Below are positions 41,166 to 54,329 of a stretch of 64,000 nucleotides of DNA, piece by piece. A model generated the notes under the pieces. It had not been told where the DNA came from. It did not search any database and saw only the letters and a program-made list of their open reading frames with translations. The DNA lies in assembly GCF_016745275.1 (NCBI RefSeq), contig NZ_JADOEP010000004.1, positions 124,001-188,000 on the forward strand, written 5' to 3'. Source of the stretch: Enterococcus sp. BWB1-3 (GTDB lineage: Bacteria > Bacillota > Bacilli > Lactobacillales > Enterococcaceae). Within the stretch, counting starts at the first letter, position 1. Each line of letters opens with the position of its first letter. Made by a program: the position numbers and the translations under genes.

Positions 41166-42449
41166 ATGAAAACATTAATAAAAAATGGAAAAATTGTTGA
41201 AAACGGGAACGAATTAACTGAAGCTTCAATTTGGATTGAAGCGGGGAAAATATTTGCAGTTGGTCAAAAATTTGATGAAGCGCTGTTTGAGCGGGTTTAC
41301 GATGCAAAGGGACAGTTGATTACACCCGGACTGGTTGATGTTCATGTCCATTTGAGAGAACCGGGCTTTACGTATAAAGAAACGATTGCAACAGGAAGCA
41401 AAGCAGCTGCAAGAGGCGGCTTCACTACTGTTTGTGCAATGCCGAATTTGAATCCTGTACCTGATACCGCAGAAAAGCTGGGAGAAATCTACAAGACTAT
41501 CAGCAAAGAGGCTGTCGTAAAGGTACTGCAGTATGCACCCATTACAGAAGAGCTGAGAAGTGAACGGCTAACGGATCAAAAGGCTTTAAAAGAAGCTGGC
41601 GCATTTGCATTTACGAATGATGGTGTGGGTGTTCAGACTGCAGGAACCATGTATCTGGCAATGAAGGAAGCAGCAGCAAACAATATGGCTCTTGTTGCAC
41701 ATACAGAAGACGAATCGCTTTTGTTTGGCGGAGTAATGCATACCGGTAAAGTATCGGAAAAACTAGGACTTCCAGGTATTCTCGGTGCCGCCGAAGCTTC
41801 ACAGATTGCACGAGACATCACACTGGCAAAGGAAACAGGCGTTCACTATCATGTCTGTCACGTGTCTGCAGAAGAAAGTGTGCGGGTTATCCGTGATGCC
41901 AAACGAGCAGGAATTCATGTAACGGCTGAAGTTTCCCCACACCATCTTCTGCTGATTGATGAAGACATCCCGGAAGATAACGGTTTTTGGAAAATGAATC
42001 CTCCCTTAAGAGGGAGAGCGGATCGCAAGGCTTTGATTGAAGGGCTGTTGGATGGAACGATTGACTGTATTGCAACTGACCATGCACCGCATGGTCTGGA
42101 AGAGAAGAAGCAGTCATTTTTAAAAGCTCCATTTGGAATTGTCGGCAGTGAAACGGCTTTTCAACTGATTTACACTCACTTTGTTGAAACAGGAAAATTC
42201 ACACTGGAACAAGTAGTAGATTGGATGTCCGTGAAACCGGCTGAAATATTCGGATTGAAAGCTGGAACACTGAAAATTGGTGCGGCAGCAGATTTGGCTG
42301 TATTTGATTTAGAACTTGAGGAAGCCATTGATGATAAAAAATTTGAATCACTTGCGGTAAATACACCTTTTGTCGGGTGGAGAGTAAAAGGAAATACATT
42401 GATGACATTTGTTGATGGGAAGCTGGTTTGGTCTAAGGAGGAAGCATAA
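41166..42449 (+). CDS. pyrC: Dihydroorotase
   Basis: This zinc amidohydrolase cyclises carbamoylaspartate to dihydroorotate. The 427-residue type I enzyme has the metal motif [11 protein letters not shown] near residue 58, [20 protein letters not shown] and ATDHAPH. It begins nine bases after pyrB with AGGAGG overlapping the pyrB stop. Confidence 0.97.
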   Translation: MKTLIKNGKIVENGNELTEASIWIEAGKIFAVGQKFDEALFERVYDAKGQLITPGLVDVHVHLREPGFTYKETIATGSKAAARGGFTTVCAMPNLNPVPDTAEKLGEIYKTISKEAVVKVLQYAPITEELRSERLTDQKALKEAGAFAFTNDGVGVQTAGTMYLAMKEAAANNMALVAHTEDESLLFGGVMHTGKVSEKLGLPGILGAAEASQIARDITLAKETGVHYHVCHVSAEESVRVIRDAKRAGIHVTAEVSPHHLLLIDEDIPEDNGFWKMNPPLRGRADRKALIEGLLDGTIDCIATDHAPHGLEEKKQSFLKAPFGIVGSETAFQLIYTHFVETGKFTLEQVVDWMSVKPAEIFGLKAGTLKIGAAADLAVFDLELEEAIDDKKFESLAVNTPFVGWRVKGNTLMTFVDGKLVWSKEEA

Positions 42450-42451
42450 CG

Positions 42452-43537
42452 TTGAAACGATTACTGATTTTAGAAGACGGCACTGTTTTTGAAGGAAAAG
42501 CGTTCGGGGCAGAAGTGAATGTAGTAGGCGAAGTCGTATTTACGACGAGTATGACTGGGTATCAGGAAACAATTACGGACCAAAGCTTTAACGGTCAGAT
42601 TATCACATTTACTTATCCGATGATAGGGAATTACGGCATTAATCGTGATGATTATGAGTCCATTTCGCCGACCTGTAAAGGAGTGATCGTTAAAGAGTAT
42701 GCAAGACTGGCGTCAAACTGGCGCAACCAAATGACACTGGATGAATTTCTCAAAAGGAAAGGAATTCCCGGTATTGCAGGAATTGACACACGTGCATTGA
42801 CGAAAAAGCTTCGTTCTGTTGGAACCATGAAAGGACTGTTGACAGATGAAGGGGATGACTTTAATCATCTATTTGATCAGCTTCGTGCGACAGTTATGCC
42901 AAAGAATCAGGTTGCTCAGGTTTCAACAACAAAGCCCTATCCGAGTCCAGGTGTCGGACGAAATGTAGTAGTGATTGATTTTGGTTTGAAACACAGCATC
43001 CTGCGTGAGCTGTCCAAGAGAAATTGCAATCTGACTGTTTTACCTTATAATACAGATGCACAAACGATTTTAGATCTCCATCCGGATGGAGTGATGCTGA
43101 CAAATGGACCTGGAGACCCAAAAGATGTCCCGGAAGCAATTGAAATGATTCAGCAGATTCAGGGGAAGGTTCCGATTTTTGGAATCTGTCTTGGACATCA
43201 GCTCTTTTCGCTGGCTAACGGAGCAGACACTTATAAGATGAAATTCGGTCATCGGGGACTGAATCATCCGGTCAGAGAGATTGCGACTGGGAGAATAGAT
43301 TTTACTTCTCAAAACCATGGTTACGCAGTGGATGAAAAAACAGTTGATCCAGAAAAATTAATGGTCACGCATATAGAAATAAATGATGGTACAGTTGAAG
43401 GGGTACGACATAAGGAATTTCCGGCTTTTACTGTGCAGTATCACCCGGATGCAGCCCCTGGTCCTCATGATGGACTACACCTTTTTGATGAATTTATGGA
43501 ACTAATGGATGCATGGAAGGAGCAGGAAAATGCCTAA
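42452..43537 (+). CDS. carA: Carbamoyl-phosphate synthase small subunit
   Basis: This glutaminase subunit delivers ammonia to CarB. The 361-residue protein has a class I glutamine amidotransferase domain with the catalytic Cys in GICLGHQLF and His/Glu in [12 protein letters not shown]. The start is a TTG, giving [10 protein letters not shown], ten bases after AAGGAGG. It overlaps carB by eight bases. Being inside the pyr operon, it is the pyrimidine-regulated synthase (PyrAA). Confidence 0.96.
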   Translation: MKRLLILEDGTVFEGKAFGAEVNVVGEVVFTTSMTGYQETITDQSFNGQIITFTYPMIGNYGINRDDYESISPTCKGVIVKEYARLASNWRNQMTLDEFLKRKGIPGIAGIDTRALTKKLRSVGTMKGLLTDEGDDFNHLFDQLRATVMPKNQVAQVSTTKPYPSPGVGRNVVVIDFGLKHSILRELSKRNCNLTVLPYNTDAQTILDLHPDGVMLTNGPGDPKDVPEAIEMIQQIQGKVPIFGICLGHQLFSLANGADTYKMKFGHRGLNHPVREIATGRIDFTSQNHGYAVDEKTVDPEKLMVTHIEINDGTVEGVRHKEFPAFTVQYHPDAAPGPHDGLHLFDEFMELMDAWKEQENA

Positions 43538-46500
43538 AAGAACAGATATAAAGAAAATTATGGTCATCGGTTCCGGGCCGATTATCATTGGTCAGGCTGC
43601 AGAATTTGATTATGCAGGAACACAGGCATGTCTTGCTCTGAAAGAAGAAGGCTACGAAGTTGTTTTGGTCAATTCCAATCCAGCAACAATTATGACGGAT
43701 AAAGAGATTGCTCATAAAGTTTACATCGAACCGATCACTCTTGAATTTGTTTCGAGAATTCTGCGTAAAGAAAGACCAGATGCGTTACTTCCAACACTGG
43801 GTGGGCAGACTGGTCTGAACATGGCAATGGAACTGGCAGCATCGGGCATCCTTGAAGAGCTGAATGTTGAACTGCTGGGGACGAAGCTGAGTGCGATTGA
43901 CCAGGCAGAAGATCGTGATCTGTTCAAACAGTTAATGGAAGAACTTGAACAGCCGATTCCTGAAAGTGATATCGTGCACACGGTGGAAGAAGCAGTTGCT
44001 TTCGCCAATACAATTGGCTATCCAATTATCGTTCGTCCTGCATTTACTTTAGGCGGAACCGGCGGCGGAATGTGCGACAATGAGGAAGAGCTGCGAGTGG
44101 TAGCTGAAAACGGCTTGAAACTTTCGCCGGCAACGCAGTGTCTAATTGAAAAAAGTATAGCCGGCTATAAAGAGATTGAGTATGAAGTAATGCGGGATTC
44201 AGCTGATAATGCCATTGTGGTCTGCAATATGGAAAATTTTGATCCAGTGGGTATTCATACAGGAGATTCGATTGTATTTGCGCCAAGTCAGACATTATCA
44301 GATTACGAATATCAAATGCTGAGAGATGCATCACTAAAAATTATTCGTGCCTTGAAGATCGAGGGGGGCTGTAATGTTCAGCTCGCGCTTGATCCTCATA
44401 GCTTTAACTATTATGTAATTGAAGTTAACCCCAGAGTTTCCCGCTCTTCTGCATTGGCAAGTAAAGCGACCGGCTATCCGATTGCAAAGCTTGCAGCAAA
44501 AATTGCCGTTGGTTTAACGCTGGATGAAATGAAAAATCCTGTAACTGAAACAACCTATGCGGAGTTTGAACCGGCATTGGATTACGTCGTTGCGAAAATT
44601 CCCCGTTGGCCTTTTGACAAGTTTGAAAAGGGTGAACGTCTTTTAGGTACACAGATGAAGGCAACCGGAGAAGTTATGGCAATCGGTCGAAATATTGAGG
44701 AATCTTTACTGAAAGCTGTTCGTTCTCTGGAAATCGGAGCCTATCACAATGAATTGAAAGAGTTAAAAGAGGTTTCAGATGAATTACTGACTGAAAAAAT
44801 GGTTAAGGCGCAGGATGACCGTCTGTTCTATCTGTCAGAAGCATTAAGAAGAGGCTATAGTATTGAAGAACTTGCTTATTTAACGAAGGTCGATTTATTC
44901 TTCCTTGATAAATTATTGCATATTGTGGAATTGGAAACAGCGCTTGCTGCAAACAAGAACGATTTTGAAACACTGAAAGAAGCAAAACAAAACGGTTTTT
45001 CTGATCGTAAAATTGCTGATCTGTGGTCCCTGACTGAACAGGAAATAAGGAAGTACAGATATGATAATAATCTGATTCCTGTCTATAAGATGGTAGATAC
45101 CTGTGCAGCTGAATTTGAATCGCAAACACCATATTTTTACAGCACATATGAATTCGAAAATGAGAGTATTCGTTCTGAGAAGGCATCTATCCTGGTGCTT
45201 GGCTCCGGTCCTATCCGAATTGGTCAAGGTGTGGAATTTGACTATGCAACCGTACATTCCGTTAAGGCGATTCAGGCAGCAGGCTATGAAGCAATTATTA
45301 TGAACAGCAATCCGGAAACCGTCTCAACTGACTTTTCAATCTCAGACAAATTATATTTTGAACCCTTAACACTTGAAGATGTTATGAACGTGATTGATTT
45401 GGAGCAGCCGGAGGGTGTGATCGTTCAGTTCGGCGGTCAAACGGCAATTAATCTGGCGGAGCCATTATCGAAAAACGGCGTGAAAATTCTTGGAACGACG
45501 ATTGAAGATCTGGATCGTGCAGAAAACCGCGACTTGTTTGAACAAGCTTTAAAACAACTCGAAATTCCTCAGCCGCCGGGAGATACAGCAGTCAGTGCAG
45601 AGGGGGCTGTTGAAGTAGCCAATCGGATCGGCTATCCGGTTTTGGTCCGCCCAAGTTATGTACTGGGGGGACGAGCAATGGAAATTGTCGAAAATCAGCG
45701 TGATCTTGAGGATTATATGGAGCATGCAGTAAAGGCTTCACCTGAGCATCCTGTTCTGGTAGACAGCTATCTGGTCGGAAGAGAATGTGAAGTTGATGCT
45801 ATCTGTGATGGAGAAACCGTCCTGATCCCAGGAATTATGGAACATATTGAACGTGCCGGCGTGCATTCAGGTGATTCGATGGCTGTTTATCCGCCGCAGA
45901 CTCTTTCTGAAACAATTAAAGAAACGATTACTGAGTATACAAAAAAACTGGCTTTAGGCTTAAATTGTATTGGTATGATGAATATTCAATTTGTTATTCA
46001 TGAAGAAACGGTTTATGTGATTGAAGTGAATCCGAGAGCCAGCCGCACCGTTCCGTTTTTAAGTAAAATCACAGGCATCTCAATGGCACAGGTAGCGACA
46101 AAAGCAATTTTAGGTGAAAAATTGACAGAACTTGGTTATGAAGATGGGCTGTATCCTGAAAGTAAACAGGTTCATATTAAAGCACCAGTCTTTTCCTTCA
46201 CCAAATTACAAAAAGTAGATACGTATCTTGGACCTGAGATGAAATCCACAGGAGAAGTCATGGGTTCAGACTACAGTCTTGAAAAAGCACTCTATAAGGC
46301 TTTCGAAGCCAGCGGTCTTCATTTGCCAAGCTATGGTGCAGTGTTGTTTACGATTGCAGATGAAACCAAAGAGGAAGCTTTGGCATTGGCAAAACGGTTT
46401 ACAGCGATTGGCTATAGCCTGGTTGGTACAGCCGGTACAGCAAAATATTTTGAAAAGGCTGGTCTTCATGTAAAGTCTGTATCCAAAATTGAAGATAAAG

Positions 46501-46718
46501 AGGAAGACAACGAAACAGTTGTGGATGTTATCCGAAGTGGTCAGACACAGGTGGTAGTTAATACAATGGATAAGGACCGGTCATCTTCAAATGAGGATGG
46601 ATTTATTATTCGGAGAGAGTCTGTTGAGCAGGGGGTACCATTATTTACCTCTCTTGATACGGCAAATGCCATATTAAAGGTATTGGAATCCAGGGCTTTT
46701 TCAACAGAGGCAATTTAG
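43530..46718 (+). CDS. carB: Carbamoyl-phosphate synthase large subunit
   Basis: It makes carbamoyl phosphate from bicarbonate, ATP and channelled ammonia. The 1062-residue protein shows the two homologous halves, each starting with a GSGPI(I/R)IGQ motif (residues about 12 and 557), with ATP-grasp motifs such as [14 protein letters not shown] and [15 protein letters not shown], and a C-terminal MGS-like allosteric domain. The ATG follows AAGGAG inside the carA end; the upstream in-frame start adds only seven residues. Confidence 0.97.
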   Translation: MPKRTDIKKIMVIGSGPIIIGQAAEFDYAGTQACLALKEEGYEVVLVNSNPATIMTDKEIAHKVYIEPITLEFVSRILRKERPDALLPTLGGQTGLNMAMELAASGILEELNVELLGTKLSAIDQAEDRDLFKQLMEELEQPIPESDIVHTVEEAVAFANTIGYPIIVRPAFTLGGTGGGMCDNEEELRVVAENGLKLSPATQCLIEKSIAGYKEIEYEVMRDSADNAIVVCNMENFDPVGIHTGDSIVFAPSQTLSDYEYQMLRDASLKIIRALKIEGGCNVQLALDPHSFNYYVIEVNPRVSRSSALASKATGYPIAKLAAKIAVGLTLDEMKNPVTETTYAEFEPALDYVVAKIPRWPFDKFEKGERLLGTQMKATGEVMAIGRNIEESLLKAVRSLEIGAYHNELKELKEVSDELLTEKMVKAQDDRLFYLSEALRRGYSIEELAYLTKVDLFFLDKLLHIVELETALAANKNDFETLKEAKQNGFSDRKIADLWSLTEQEIRKYRYDNNLIPVYKMVDTCAAEFESQTPYFYSTYEFENESIRSEKASILVLGSGPIRIGQGVEFDYATVHSVKAIQAAGYEAIIMNSNPETVSTDFSISDKLYFEPLTLEDVMNVIDLEQPEGVIVQFGGQTAINLAEPLSKNGVKILGTTIEDLDRAENRDLFEQALKQLEIPQPPGDTAVSAEGAVEVANRIGYPVLVRPSYVLGGRAMEIVENQRDLEDYMEHAVKASPEHPVLVDSYLVGRECEVDAICDGETVLIPGIMEHIERAGVHSGDSMAVYPPQTLSETIKETITEYTKKLALGLNCIGMMNIQFVIHEETVYVIEVNPRASRTVPFLSKITGISMAQVATKAILGEKLTELGYEDGLYPESKQVHIKAPVFSFTKLQKVDTYLGPEMKSTGEVMGSDYSLEKALYKAFEASGLHLPSYGAVLFTIADETKEEALALAKRFTAIGYSLVGTAGTAKYFEKAGLHVKSVSKIEDKEEDNETVVDVIRSGQTQVVVNTMDKDRSSSNEDGFIIRRESVEQGVPLFTSLDTANAILKVLESRAFSTEAI

Positions 46719-46825
46719 AATCAAGGCTGGGCAGAATTTGCTCCGAGCTGATGTTCTATTGTGAGAAAAAAGATGGATAAAAGAATGATCAACAGGTACA
46801 AGAATATTATGGAGGGAGTCAGCAG

Positions 46826-49247
<2,422 letters not shown>

Positions 49248-49886
49248 ATGACTGAATCAGCAATAAATATCGCAAAAGATTTACTGAAAATTGAAGCAGT
49301 ATTCCTAAGTCCAAACGAACCATTCACTTGGGCAAGCGGGATTAAAAGTCCTATTTACTGCGACAATCGAATTACAATGAGTTATCCGATGATCCGTAAA
49401 GAAATCGCTCAAGGCTTGGCTGACAAAATTGAAGCTGAATTTCCCGATGTAGAGGTGATTGCAGGGACAGCCACTGCAGGTATTCCTCATGCAGCATGGG
49501 TCGCAGAGATTTTGAATCTGCCTATGGTGTATATTCGCAGCAAAGCCAAAGAACACGGTAAAGGCAATCAGATCGAAGGGCGAATCACTGAGGGTCAGAA
49601 AATGGTTGTTATCGAGGATCTGATTTCTACTGGCGGAAGTGTATTGGAAGCTGCAGAAGCAGCCAAGCGTGAAGGAGCAGATGTTTTAGGAGTGGCAGCA
49701 ATATTCACCTATGAACTGCCGAAAGGTCAGGAGAATTTTGCTTCACATGGTATGGACTTGGTTACCTTAACGAACTATTCTACTTTGCTGGAGGCAGCAT
49801 TGGAGGCAAATTATATAGAAGCGCAAGATTTGGATCTTCTGAAAGAATGGAAAAAGAACCCGGAGGCATGGAAAAAAGACCAGTGA
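49248..49886 (+). CDS. pyrE: Orotate phosphoribosyltransferase
   Basis: It joins orotate and PRPP to form OMP. The 212-residue protein has the PRPP motif [17 protein letters not shown]. Its ATG touches the pyrF stop codon. The last two codons and stop lie within the left end of the MITE-like repeat that follows, so the C-terminus (KKDQ) may have been set by the insertion. No terminator is seen before that element. Confidence 0.96.
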   Translation: MTESAINIAKDLLKIEAVFLSPNEPFTWASGIKSPIYCDNRITMSYPMIRKEIAQGLADKIEAEFPDVEVIAGTATAGIPHAAWVAEILNLPMVYIRSKAKEHGKGNQIEGRITEGQKMVVIEDLISTGGSVLEAAEAAKREGADVLGVAAIFTYELPKGQENFASHGMDLVTLTNYSTLLEAALEANYIEAQDLDLLKEWKKNPEAWKKDQ

Positions 49887-50706
49887 TCTGACAATGTTAT
49901 AAATTATAATTAAAAATAATTTATAAATGATGTTCAATGATAGAAAATGTTAACCTGTATACTTCAATGACAAGAACAAACAGCTTTAAACCTGTATTAA
50001 AAGCGTGCTTCTACGCTTTTTCGGATGCTCGTCGCATGTCTTATAACCACATACAAGACATGCTAATGCTTTTCCAAGTAGACACGTTTGTATCAAGAAT
50101 CGAACGAAGTCCTTCAATTTTTAGTGACTTTGCCATTTAGAAATTGATGAGATCGAAACGAAGTGTAGTGTAGTGTAGTTGTAGTGAGAATCATAGATAC
50201 AAGGATTTCCCGCTTTTGTAGGAATATCTAGTGAAATTGCCAGTCCCACTGATGCAGGAATATCTAGTGGGATGGTATGCGAGCCGACAATCTGAGGAAT
50301 GTGTAAACATTCAATCACTTTTTGGAGGTAGCTGCCAGTCTCACTAAGATAAATAAACTAGTGAGATGGTAGTAATGCTCTGGTTGAAATAAATGGGCAA
50401 CCATTTATGTTCATCACTAAGAGATTACTAGTATGCGAAGCTCTGAAGGGGATAAATTTATTCCATATACAAAGAGACAGCTGTATACGTACGACAATTT
50501 TTTTATGTGTAAACATTCATCTCATAATAGGAGCAGCTGTTCATTTATATTGGCACATGTCTAATATTTTTTTGTATAGCTTACTCCTGTACTTTTAGCA
50601 AATACTCATTGCCTATCCAGTAGTCTCATATGTAATACTACTGGATAGGCAATACGTTTCTTGGATTTAGAAGCCAAGCTTAATTTTAATTCGGTCAGCA
50701 CACTAG
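49880..50706. repeat. MITE-like intergenic repeat, copy C (long form)
   Basis: The left end (CCAGTGATCTGACA, then TTATAAATTATAAT) and right end (complement CTAGTGTGCTGACC) match the ends of the other two copies. The outer blocks GATAGAAAATGTTAACC, CTTCAATGACAAGAAC and CGTTTCTTGGAT are shared. The centre is expanded to 827 bases and holds two hairpins (50240-50275 and 50335-50369), a repeated AGGAATATCTAGTG unit, and a 40-base block found again at 62733-62774. Short frames inside have no ribosome sites or family likeness. The rest of the gap, to 51001, shows nothing recognisable. Confidence 0.65.
50130..50170. repeat. 40-base dispersed repeat, first copy
   Basis: TTGCCATTTAGAAATTGATG continues with GAGATCGAAACGAAGTGTAG and recurs at 62733-62774 with one mismatch (CAT to CGT). 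It lies within MITE-like copy C. Confidence 0.7.
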
Positions 50707-51001
50707 ACAATGATTCAAAAAATGCTATAGTTTAGAGTGATATACACATTGATTCAATACAGGGACAGAAGAAGGTATCTGCATAGTGTTGCAGCAAATT
50801 TTCTAACTGCTTAAACAGCAATTACCGTGCTGAAAACGAAGCTCTTCCTTGCCGTGCTTAATTTTTTCAGTTTCTAACATAAATATATTAGGAAGCTTTT
50901 TTATAGTGTGTATATATGCTTTGCTATCTGTTTTCATTTCCCTCTTATTAGAACCAATTTAGCAAACTTACTGCATGTTTGCTGTGCAAAGTATTCATCA
51001 G

Positions 51002-51030
51002 TTGACTAAAAATTTGAAATACGCTACAGT
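51002..51030 (+). promoter_or_regulatory. Promoter of the carbonic anhydrase-LysR pair
   Basis: TTGACT and TACAGT are separated by exactly 17 bases, 35 bases before the carbonic anhydrase start. Confidence 0.6.
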
Positions 51031-51065
51031 TATCAAAATAAATTTTTCTGATTCAGGAGGGTTTT

Positions 51066-51770
51066 ATGAAGAAAATTAGAAATATGGATGTAGAATGGAG
51101 TTATTCAGGAGACAGAGGAACGGAACACTGGCATACTCTGTGCGACTGGTTTGCTCAGGGAGCAGCTTTTCCCGATCAGTCACCAATCATGCTTTCAGAA
51201 AAAATAATAGATGAAAAAAAATCGTCAGTAGACAGCCTGACATTCCACTATATAGAGGAAACCTTTACCGAAAAGGAATTTAAAAATACCATGCATTTTG
51301 TTCCGCCAAATACAGAAAGCTATGTTGTTCATCAGAATCAGCAGTATCGTTTAACAGACATTCACTTTCATACACCGAGTGAACATCTGCTTCAAGAGGT
51401 TCAATATCCAATAGAATTTCACCTTGTTCATATGAATGAGGAAGGACAAAATCTGGTTGTCGGCTGTCTTTTTGAACTTGTAGATAAAACAGAAAAGTTT
51501 TCTAAATTGAAAAGACTGCTTGAAGTGAGTGAAAGAGCACATGATTTTGTTTTTAATCCTGTTCTTTTTTTGCCAAATGAGCGTACACACTATCATTACA
51601 TAGGATCGCTGACAACACCTCCTACGAAAGGCCCGATTCCATGGTTTGTTTTTCGACAAGTAGAAGAAATTGATCGTCAGCTGGTTAAAAACTTAAAAAA
51701 AGATATGTTGGAATTTAATAATCGGCCGATACAAAGCAGAAATAAGCGAAAGATTTATTTGGTTGAATAA
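51066..51770 (+). CDS. Alpha-class carbonic anhydrase
   Basis: The enzyme interconverts CO2 and bicarbonate. The 234-residue protein has the alpha-class pattern WSYSGDRGTEHW, QSPI, zinc histidines in HFHTPSEH and EFHLVHMN, and GSLTTPPTKGPIPWFVF. It has no signal peptide, so it is predicted cytosolic, whereas most bacterial alpha-class enzymes are exported. It is 12 bases before a LysR gene and probably co-transcribed with it. Bicarbonate could supply the carbamoyl-phosphate synthase upstream, but that link is inference. CAGGAGG precedes the ATG. Confidence 0.9.
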   Translation: MKKIRNMDVEWSYSGDRGTEHWHTLCDWFAQGAAFPDQSPIMLSEKIIDEKKSSVDSLTFHYIEETFTEKEFKNTMHFVPPNTESYVVHQNQQYRLTDIHFHTPSEHLLQEVQYPIEFHLVHMNEEGQNLVVGCLFELVDKTEKFSKLKRLLEVSERAHDFVFNPVLFLPNERTHYHYIGSLTTPPTKGPIPWFVFRQVEEIDRQLVKNLKKDMLEFNNRPIQSRNKRKIYLVE

Positions 51771-51782
51771 TGGAGAAAACAC

Positions 51783-52679
51783 ATGAATATTAAACAAATG
51801 AAATATGTGGTGGCTGTGGCAGATAATGGCAGTTTTCGTGAAGCAGCAAAAAAGCTGTTTATTACACAGCCGAGCCTTTCTAATGGAATCAAAGAGCTGG
51901 AAGACGAATTAGGTGTGAACTTGTTTACACGAACTAATAAAGGGGCTTTGCTGACAGAAGAGGGTATTGCCTTTTTAGAATCTGCTGAGAAAATTTTGAC
52001 CCAACTATCTCTACTTGAAAATCGCTATCAACATCAGCAAAAAGAAACACGTTTTTCCATTTCTTCCCAACATTATGATTTTTTAGGTGGTATAATGGCA
52101 AAAACAGTTCAGAAGTTTGGCAATCAGTATAAAGAATTTCGTCTTTTTGAGACAACGACATTGAAAGTTATTGAGGATGTAAAAAGTTATCACAGTGAAC
52201 TTGGCATCTTGTATTTAAACAGCAGCAATCGCTCTGGCATTAAACGCCACCTGTCTGGAACTAATTTAATATATGATGTGGTCGGCTGCTTTGATACTCA
52301 TATTTTTTTAGGCAATCATCATCCCCTTGCTCATAAAAAAGAATTAACACTTGAGCAGTTGGTACATTATCCTCAGGTTCGATTTATTCAGGAGGGCAGT
52401 GAATTTTCGTATTTGTCTGAAGATCTGGTGGAAGAAAATGAACAGGATATAGTTATTAGTGTGAACGATCGTGGAACGTTGATGAATATCTTGGCTGAAA
52501 CCAATTCTTATGCATCAGGCTCTGGAATTCTTACGGGATTTACCAAGAAGGAGATTAAATTGATCCCTCTTGTTCAGGAAGAAGAGAACAAAATCTGTAT
52601 TATTTATCAGAAGAATCAACAAAAAAGTGCTATTTTAACTTATTTTATCAATGAGCTAAAAACAATTATCTCTAAGTAA
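51783..52679 (+). CDS. LysR family transcriptional regulator
   Basis: The 298-residue regulator has the LysR helix-turn-helix (MNIKQMKYVVAVADNGSFRE, then ITQPSLSNGIKELEDELG) and a C-terminal effector-binding domain (about 90-298) similar in layout to CysB/CynR-like proteins. Its genetic pairing with carbonic anhydrase recalls the cyn arrangement and suggests it controls that gene; sequence alone does not show the effector. A strong terminator follows. Confidence 0.9.
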   Translation: MNIKQMKYVVAVADNGSFREAAKKLFITQPSLSNGIKELEDELGVNLFTRTNKGALLTEEGIAFLESAEKILTQLSLLENRYQHQQKETRFSISSQHYDFLGGIMAKTVQKFGNQYKEFRLFETTTLKVIEDVKSYHSELGILYLNSSNRSGIKRHLSGTNLIYDVVGCFDTHIFLGNHHPLAHKKELTLEQLVHYPQVRFIQEGSEFSYLSEDLVEENEQDIVISVNDRGTLMNILAETNSYASGSGILTGFTKKEIKLIPLVQEEENKICIIYQKNQQKSAILTYFINELKTIISK

Positions 52680-52692
52680 AAATACGATGTTT

Positions 52693-52720
52693 GACTGAGA
52701 TTTTTCTCAGTCTTTTTTTA
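52693..52720 (+). terminator. Terminator after the LysR gene
   Basis: GACTGAGA pairs perfectly with TCTCAGTC around TTTT, followed by seven T residues. Confidence 0.9.
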
Positions 52721-52810
52721 TTTTCCTAAGTTGGAGAATCTGGATTTTCGATTTGTTTTTAATAATCTGTTGAAAAATTTATTTTTTGCGTATCTTTATT
52801 ACGACAGGAG

Positions 52811-53107
52811 ATGATTAAAATAAGAATACAGCTTGATTATTCAGAATTACTTCGCATTTCTTCAGAACTTTACAGGCAGGAAGAGAAATATGAAGAGTGT
52901 ATAAGCAGTTTGGATGAGATGCTCCTAACAGTTCCGCAATTTTGGGAAGGAAGTGCAGCTGAAGCCTATTGTCAAAGATTTGAGAATCTAAAACCAAGCT
53001 TTGAAGAGACGCGAAAAATAATTGAAATTTTGCAGAAGCAAATCAAGGAGTCGATCATGGTAATGAAAGAAAGAGATCATATACTTGCCGGTAAGCTGGA
53101 CTTTTAA
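52811..53107 (+). CDS. WXG100-like small helical protein
   Basis: The 98-residue protein is predicted to form two helices with a central turn carrying FWEG (W45-E46-G47), the hallmark of ESAT-6/WXG100 proteins exported by or chaperoning type VII secretion substrates. Length is typical of the family. It opens a five-gene series of small helical proteins and a lipoprotein ending at a lipase-fold gene. The AGGAG directly abuts the ATG, which is unusually close; an AUA four codons in would have ideal spacing. Confidence 0.75.
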   Translation: MIKIRIQLDYSELLRISSELYRQEEKYEECISSLDEMLLTVPQFWEGSAAEAYCQRFENLKPSFEETRKIIEILQKQIKESIMVMKERDHILAGKLDF

Positions 53108-53155
53108 TATCAAAATAGAGGAAAGGAGAAAAGAAGCATAAAAGAACAAGAATAT

Positions 53156-53563
53156 TTGTTTGAGAATAGAGCTTTACAGCAGCAGATCTTTGATATTGAG
53201 GATCAAATTAGAAAAAAGGAACAGGATTTGAACGACTTATACCATTTAAAAAAACAACATACTGCACAGATGGATGACATCAGTTGGAACTTTTACGAAC
53301 GAAACAGAAGAATTGAACAGGTTTCATCCGATGCGTTCGATCTGAATTTTTATCGCGGGTACAGAGAATTTATGGGTAAACTGATACTTGAGAGTAAAAA
53401 ATATTATCAAAAATCAGAAGAAGAGCACTTGGCAATTACTCGAATCATCTATCAATTGGAACAGGAGATAACTGATTTAAAGCAGCAAAGAATCAGAAAT
53501 GAATCTCAATTATTTTCCTTAACTAATTTAATGAAGCTGGAAAGGGCTGAGGGATATGGCTAA
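53156..53563 (+). CDS. Coiled-coil protein of the type VII-like cassette
   Basis: The 135-residue protein is almost entirely helical and charged, with a coiled coil at residues 5-40 (FDIEDQIRKKEQDLNDLYHL) and a second at 80-125. No named domain is evident. The nearest canonical start is a TTG with no ribosome site at the right distance. An AUA at 53138, in frame and nine bases after AGGAG, would add six residues and may be the real start. It overlaps the next gene by eight bases. It could act as a chaperone or partner for the secreted effector. Confidence 0.6.
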   Translation: MFENRALQQQIFDIEDQIRKKEQDLNDLYHLKKQHTAQMDDISWNFYERNRRIEQVSSDAFDLNFYRGYREFMGKLILESKKYYQKSEEEHLAITRIIYQLEQEITDLKQQRIRNESQLFSLTNLMKLERAEGYG

Positions 53564-53843
53564 TAAAGAATTGCTCATTGCTGATGCCGAATTTATTTTC
53601 GCTGAAAAATCTTTAATCACCTATTTAATAGCGATCAGTGAAATATGCAATGAAGTTCAGGAAATTCTTATATCTGTCACCACGCAGGCTTTAGAGGATC
53701 AGCAGATTTCTGCAAGACTTAAACAGTTTGCTGATCAGATAGCCTGTATCGCGGGAAAAGCTGAAAATCTTGCGGAAACATTAAATGGAAAAAGCTATTT
53801 ATTTATTGAAGAAATCGATCAAAAGGATCAATTCATTTATTAA
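53556..53843 (+). CDS. Small helical protein of the type VII-like cassette
   Basis: The 95-residue protein is predicted all-helical without a signal peptide (FIFAEKSLITYLIAISEICN, then a second helix rich in Ala and Gln). The size and neighbours fit the LXG-associated alpha-helical partner (Lap) type, but similarity cannot be proven by eye. It overlaps the coiled-coil gene before it and is ten bases from the next. Confidence 0.6.
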   Translation: MANKELLIADAEFIFAEKSLITYLIAISEICNEVQEILISVTTQALEDQQISARLKQFADQIACIAGKAENLAETLNGKSYLFIEEIDQKDQFIY

Positions 53844-53853
53844 GGAGGATGAG

Positions 53854-54144
53854 ATGGAGAAAATAAGTTTAGAGACTGATGAAATGGCTTTGCTTAAAAA
53901 TCGCTTGATGAGCATCAGTGTAAAAGTAAATGAAATTTCCTGTGGAGGATATGTTACCGAACATTTGTTTACACAAAGTCAGGGACAGGCAACAGAGATG
54001 CTAAACCAGTGTTTGGCTATTCTTGTTAAAGGTGCAGATGAGCTTCAACTAATTACCGACAAATCAATCAGATTTTTAGAAGAAATCATTGAAGGATTTA
54101 CGGAAACAGATCAGGTACAGGCTAAAAAAATAACTGGAGAATAA
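53854..54144 (+). CDS. Small helical protein resembling TIGR04197-type T7SS effectors
   Basis: The 96-residue protein is helical with a central conserved-looking SCGGYVTEHLFTQSQGQA turn. It resembles the small TIGR04197-like proteins found next to LXG toxins in Listeria and enterococci; this is from memory and moderate in strength. The ATG follows AAGGAGG; an upstream in-frame ATG lies inside the previous gene and is not needed. A gap of 185 bases without recognisable features follows. Confidence 0.6.
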   Translation: MEKISLETDEMALLKNRLMSISVKVNEISCGGYVTEHLFTQSQGQATEMLNQCLAILVKGADELQLITDKSIRFLEEIIEGFTETDQVQAKKITGE

Positions 54145-54329
54145 ATAGAAGAAAAGTAAAAGGCAGCTAATAACTGGAATGGGTTTGGAATGAATGGAAT
54201 CAGAATGTAGACAACACAACATGTAAGCCTATTCTGAAAAAGATAAGAAAAGAGGACCCTTTTTGAATGTCAGCAGTTTTATAAAATGAGTGATATATTC
54301 AATTTTAACTATTTAGGGATGAGACGAAA

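Noticed and set aside
49937-50140. 67-codon frame after pyrE
   Set aside because: It lies wholly within the MITE-like repeat, changes between copies and has no ribosome site.
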